A DNA stretch of 40,990 nucleotides, taken from Planctomycetota bacterium. Lineage in GTDB: Bacteria; Planctomycetota; Planctomycetia; Gemmatales; Gemmataceae. The stretch is taken from NCBI GenBank assembly GCA_026692965.1, contig JAPLNF010000336.1, positions 12,038-53,027 on the forward strand. Reading direction: 5' to 3'. A program made the position numbers and the translations under genes. Below the pieces are notes generated by a model that saw nothing but the letters and a program-made list of their open reading frames with translations, did no database searches and had not been told where the DNA came from. Positions 37,871-40,990 of the stretch are shown one piece after another. Position 1 is the stretch's first letter. The number at the start of each line of letters is the position of its first letter.

Positions 37871-39511
37871 ATGATAGGATCGTTATTAATTGTAGATTAC
37901 ATTCAATACATGATGCCTGAGATCATGCTTTTTGCGCTTGCAAGTTTAATACTTCTTTTGGGGCCTTTTGTTAAAAAAAACACTCCGTGGGCTTTGATTA
38001 GTACCCTAGGTTTCTTGCTTGCTTATTTTCTACTGCTTTCACAAAAACGCGGTTCGATAGATCCGTCTCTTTTGTTTTCAATAAACATCTTAGAAGACAT
38101 GTCCTCTAATTTTATCAGGCACTTCTCTCTAGGTATGGGCTTATACTTTTGTCTCCTTTTTTGGCGCGACTGCCAAACTGAAAACACTTTTGAAACTTTT
38201 GCCCTTTTAATGTTTCTTGTTACTGGTTGTTCAATTGTTGGAATTGCCAATGATTTGGTTGTACTTTTTCTTGGGCTCGAATTAATCAGTATACCTACTT
38301 ATGTTTTACTTTATTTGCATGGAAAAAAAGATCTCGCTGCGGAATCAGCAATGAAATATTTCTTCCTTTCAATTTTTTCTTCCGGTTTGGTTCTGTTGGG
38401 CTTTAGTTATCTTTATGGCATTGTGGGCACTACAAATATTTCTGCAATCTCTGATGCTTTATGTAATGGGTATCGATTTAAACCTTCTGCCGATCTTGAT
38501 AACTCCTCTGGTTTGCTTTTTCTTATCCCGATGCTTGCCATTCTTGCGGGGCTAGGTTTTAAGATTAGCATGGTTCCCTTTCATTTTTATGCCCCGGATG
38601 TTTATCAAGGTACCACTTATCGAATGTGCGCTTTGCTTGCGACAGTTTCCAAGGTCGCAGGTTTTGCTGCTATTGTCCGTATTTTCGGTTTTGCCTTAGC
38701 TCAAGGGGCGTTACCTGGTTCTTCAAAAACTCTTGATAATATTTACGTTCTATTTTGGATCTTATCAGCAGTTACAATGACTATTGGTACTATTCTTGGC
38801 CTACTTCAAAGAAATCTTCGTAGGATTTTAGCTTATTCTAGTATTTCCCACTCTGGATACATTCTTGCTGGAATTGCGGTTGCCCCAAAACTTGAATTGG
38901 CTACTGGCATTGATGGGATTGGCGCTTCATTCTTCTATTTAATAGCCTACTTCTTTGGGACATTTGGTATTTTCGCAGTTCTGGATGTATTAGATACCAA
39001 AGAAAAACCAATTGAAGATTGGGATGATCTTGCAGGCATTGGGTCTCAAACCCCACTATTAGCAATTTGCCTTGCTGTGTTTTTATTTAGTTTGATTGGT
39101 ATCCCTTTTACTGGTGGCTTTCTTGCTAAATTCTTTATTGTTTTTGGGTGTGTCAGCGTTCCCTACACTTGGGACGATGCTTTAAGCAAGGGGACCCATA
39201 ATTTGTTTTTCTTATTGGGTATAATCGCCTTTTTAAATGCTGCAGTTGGATCATGGATTTATTTAAGAATCTTGTCTGGTATTTATTTTAAACCTGCTAT
39301 TTGGCCAAGAGTTTTTAAGACTTCCTTCCGACCGAGTTATTTACCTATTATTGGATGTGTTTTCATTGTTCTTGCTCTTGGTATTAAGCCAAGCCTTGTT
39401 TTTAATTTAAATGTATTAAAAGGCATGGCGCAGCCTCTTAATAGTGTTTCGTTATCTGGTATTGATATACCTAAACCTGCTGAAATCGACGTTGCTTTGA
39501 AACGCCAGTGA
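37871..39511 (+). CDS. nuoN: NADH-quinone oxidoreductase subunit N
   Basis: FLGLELISIPTYVLLYLHG, MVPFHFYAPDVYQGT, LAYSSISHSGYILAGI. Confidence 0.95.
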   Translation: MIGSLLIVDYIQYMMPEIMLFALASLILLLGPFVKKNTPWALISTLGFLLAYFLLLSQKRGSIDPSLLFSINILEDMSSNFIRHFSLGMGLYFCLLFWRDCQTENTFETFALLMFLVTGCSIVGIANDLVVLFLGLELISIPTYVLLYLHGKKDLAAESAMKYFFLSIFSSGLVLLGFSYLYGIVGTTNISAISDALCNGYRFKPSADLDNSSGLLFLIPMLAILAGLGFKISMVPFHFYAPDVYQGTTYRMCALLATVSKVAGFAAIVRIFGFALAQGALPGSSKTLDNIYVLFWILSAVTMTIGTILGLLQRNLRRILAYSSISHSGYILAGIAVAPKLELATGIDGIGASFFYLIAYFFGTFGIFAVLDVLDTKEKPIEDWDDLAGIGSQTPLLAICLAVFLFSLIGIPFTGGFLAKFFIVFGCVSVPYTWDDALSKGTHNLFFLLGIIAFLNAAVGSWIYLRILSGIYFKPAIWPRVFKTSFRPSYLPIIGCVFIVLALGIKPSLVFNLNVLKGMAQPLNSVSLSGIDIPKPAEIDVALKRQ

Positions 39512-39524
39512 TATTATAGGACCG

Positions 39525-40484
39525 ATGACCGATAAAATTGTTGAACTTGTTCTTTCCAATTTTGTTATTAGTTCCCCGTTTTCTTTGTTATCCAGTAACC
39601 GTGGGTTGAGTGAGTCTGTCGTATATAAAGTCAGTTCTTTAGATGGTGCTTTTGCTTTAAAATCGTATAGTTCATCAGCTTTAAGTTCGTTGCGAAATAT
39701 CCATAACTTGCTTGATCAAACACGAAATAACAACTTTGTTTTATTTCCGTTAATTGTCCGAAACAAGGAAAACACGACTGTTGTTTATCATGATGGATTC
39801 TGCTGGGATCTTTCCTCTTGGGTTCCTGGAAATATTCCAGATTGTTCCATTTTCAATCTGGTTCAATGTGTCAATAAATTAGCTGAATTACATATCGCAG
39901 TTGGTTCGATACAATCTGGATTTGGTGTAATGCCAGCCATGAAAAGCCGGGAAGTTGAGATTAATTCTTTTTCTATTACAGCAATTAACTTTTCAGCAAT
40001 TGGATTTCTTCCTTTTTTTGATTTGGTAGAACTTTTGAAATGGCTTAGGCAGGAAGTGGGAAGTTTAATGGCTTCCCCAAATCCAATCGTCAAAATTCAA
40101 TATTGCTGGGGTGATGCAAGGCGAGAAAACATTTTATTTAATGGCAATGAAATCAGTGGTTTTATTGATTATTGTGCCATTCGAAAAGATTGTAGAGAAG
40201 TCGACGTTTCCAGAATGATATCAAGTTTTGCTGGTGATGATTATCTTATGTGGACTAATGCATTAAATGCATACTCAGAGAGTTCACAAATTAATCATTT
40301 GGTTTGTAGGAAGCTTGATATTTTAGGAACAATTGTTTCTTTATATCGCTGGTTGAAATGGTTTCAAAAACCTTTGCCAGAGAACATGGTAAATTCTGCA
40401 AAGCAAAGATGTACTGATATATATCGAAGAATCGAGAAATGGAAAGAGCACGGATCTTTGAAATCCATGCTCTTTTATGATTAG
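39525..40484 (+). CDS. APH-fold (aminoglycoside/homoserine kinase-like) phosphotransferase family protein
   Basis: CWGDARRENILFNGNEISGFIDYCAIRKDCREVDVSRMI resembles the APH catalytic loop and DxD region. Confidence 0.75.
   Translation: MTDKIVELVLSNFVISSPFSLLSSNRGLSESVVYKVSSLDGAFALKSYSSSALSSLRNIHNLLDQTRNNNFVLFPLIVRNKENTTVVYHDGFCWDLSSWVPGNIPDCSIFNLVQCVNKLAELHIAVGSIQSGFGVMPAMKSREVEINSFSITAINFSAIGFLPFFDLVELLKWLRQEVGSLMASPNPIVKIQYCWGDARRENILFNGNEISGFIDYCAIRKDCREVDVSRMISSFAGDDYLMWTNALNAYSESSQINHLVCRKLDILGTIVSLYRWLKWFQKPLPENMVNSAKQRCTDIYRRIEKWKEHGSLKSMLFYD
40443..40475 (+). terminator. Candidate intrinsic terminator at the 3' end of the nuo-kinase transcript
   Basis: AAAGAGCA-c-GGAT / ATCC-a-TGCTCTTT stem with 7-nt loop, T-rich right arm; lies inside the kinase CDS 9 nt before its end. 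Confidence 0.5.
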
Positions 40485-40492
40485 TAAGACTA

Positions 40493-40951
40493 TTAACGCT
40501 TGGAGAATTGGAAACTCTTTCGAGCGCCTTTTCGGCCGTACTTTTTGCGTTCTTTCATTCTTCCGTCTCGTGTTAGGAATCCGGAGTCTCTAAGCTTTTT
40601 AGCTAAAGTAAGAGGTGCGCCTTCTTCTTCAGGTGCAGTTGGTTGTTCGACCTCTGTGAGTCCAAACATAGCTTTGAGAGCTCTTGCTACACCCTGACTG
40701 ATAGCTCCAGCTTGCCCAGAAATACCGCCACCTTTGGTGGTGACGATAACATCAAGGCGCTTGACCATATCCGCAAGAATAATTGGCCCAAGAACGAATT
40801 GGCGATCTTTTTCTTCAGTAAGGTAAACTTCCAATGTTTTTTTATTAATGGAAATTTTTCCTGTACCTTCGCAAATTCTTACACGAGCAACCGAAGTTTT
40901 TCGTCTTCCGGTGCCCCAATAGAATGTCTTCTTCGACTTAGTTTCAGCCAC
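40493..40951 (-). CDS. rpsI: 30S ribosomal protein S9
   Basis: YWGTGRRKTSVARVRI, TTKGGGISGQAGAISQGVARAL, FLTRDGRMKERKKYGRKGARKSFQFSKR. Confidence 0.97.
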   Translation of the reverse strand: MAETKSKKTFYWGTGRRKTSVARVRICEGTGKISINKKTLEVYLTEEKDRQFVLGPIILADMVKRLDVIVTTKGGGISGQAGAISQGVARALKAMFGLTEVEQPTAPEEEGAPLTLAKKLRDSGFLTRDGRMKERKKYGRKGARKSFQFSKR

Positions 40952-40990
40952 GATATCTTCTCCAGTTAAATGCTATACTTTGAATTCAAC

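Overview
The window is a gene-dense, AT-rich bacterial chromosome segment. Gene content and protein style suggest a planctomycete-like lineage, but that is inference. It is dominated by two bioenergetic operons on the + strand. The first is a complete F1Fo ATP synthase operon (atpZ-like, atpI-like, atpB, E, F, H, A, G, D, C; about 4.47-12.27 kb). The second is a complete 14-gene NADH dehydrogenase (complex I) operon, nuoA-N (about 24.3-39.5 kb), followed by an APH-fold kinase. Between them lie glgX (-), rho (+), an M32 carboxypeptidase (+), a stand-alone response-regulator receiver (-), a secreted M2/M3-like gluzincin peptidase (+), a deoxyhypusine-synthase-family protein (+), a Cys/Met-metabolism PLP enzyme (-), a proline-rich lipoprotein with a degenerate phosphatase-like domain (-) and a Xer-type tyrosine recombinase (+). 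The left end has a - strand cluster: a DUF4912 protein, ApbE, a DoxX-like protein, and a Gfo/Idh/MocA oxidoreductase with a Tat signal that is truncated by the window edge and missing from the ORF track. The right end is rpsI (-). I found no CRISPR array, tRNA/rRNA, transposon, phage or defence island. I do not see a clear new multi-gene system. The observations most worth following up are lineage-type insertions in several complex I membrane subunits, an apparent internal deletion in NuoG, a deoxyhypusine-synthase homologue in a bacterium with its catalytic Lys retained, a lipoprotein that looks like a pseudophosphatase, a His-rich tail on ATP synthase subunit a, and several strong inverted repeats (in apbE, upstream of atp, upstream of xerD, and at the 3' end of the kinase gene).
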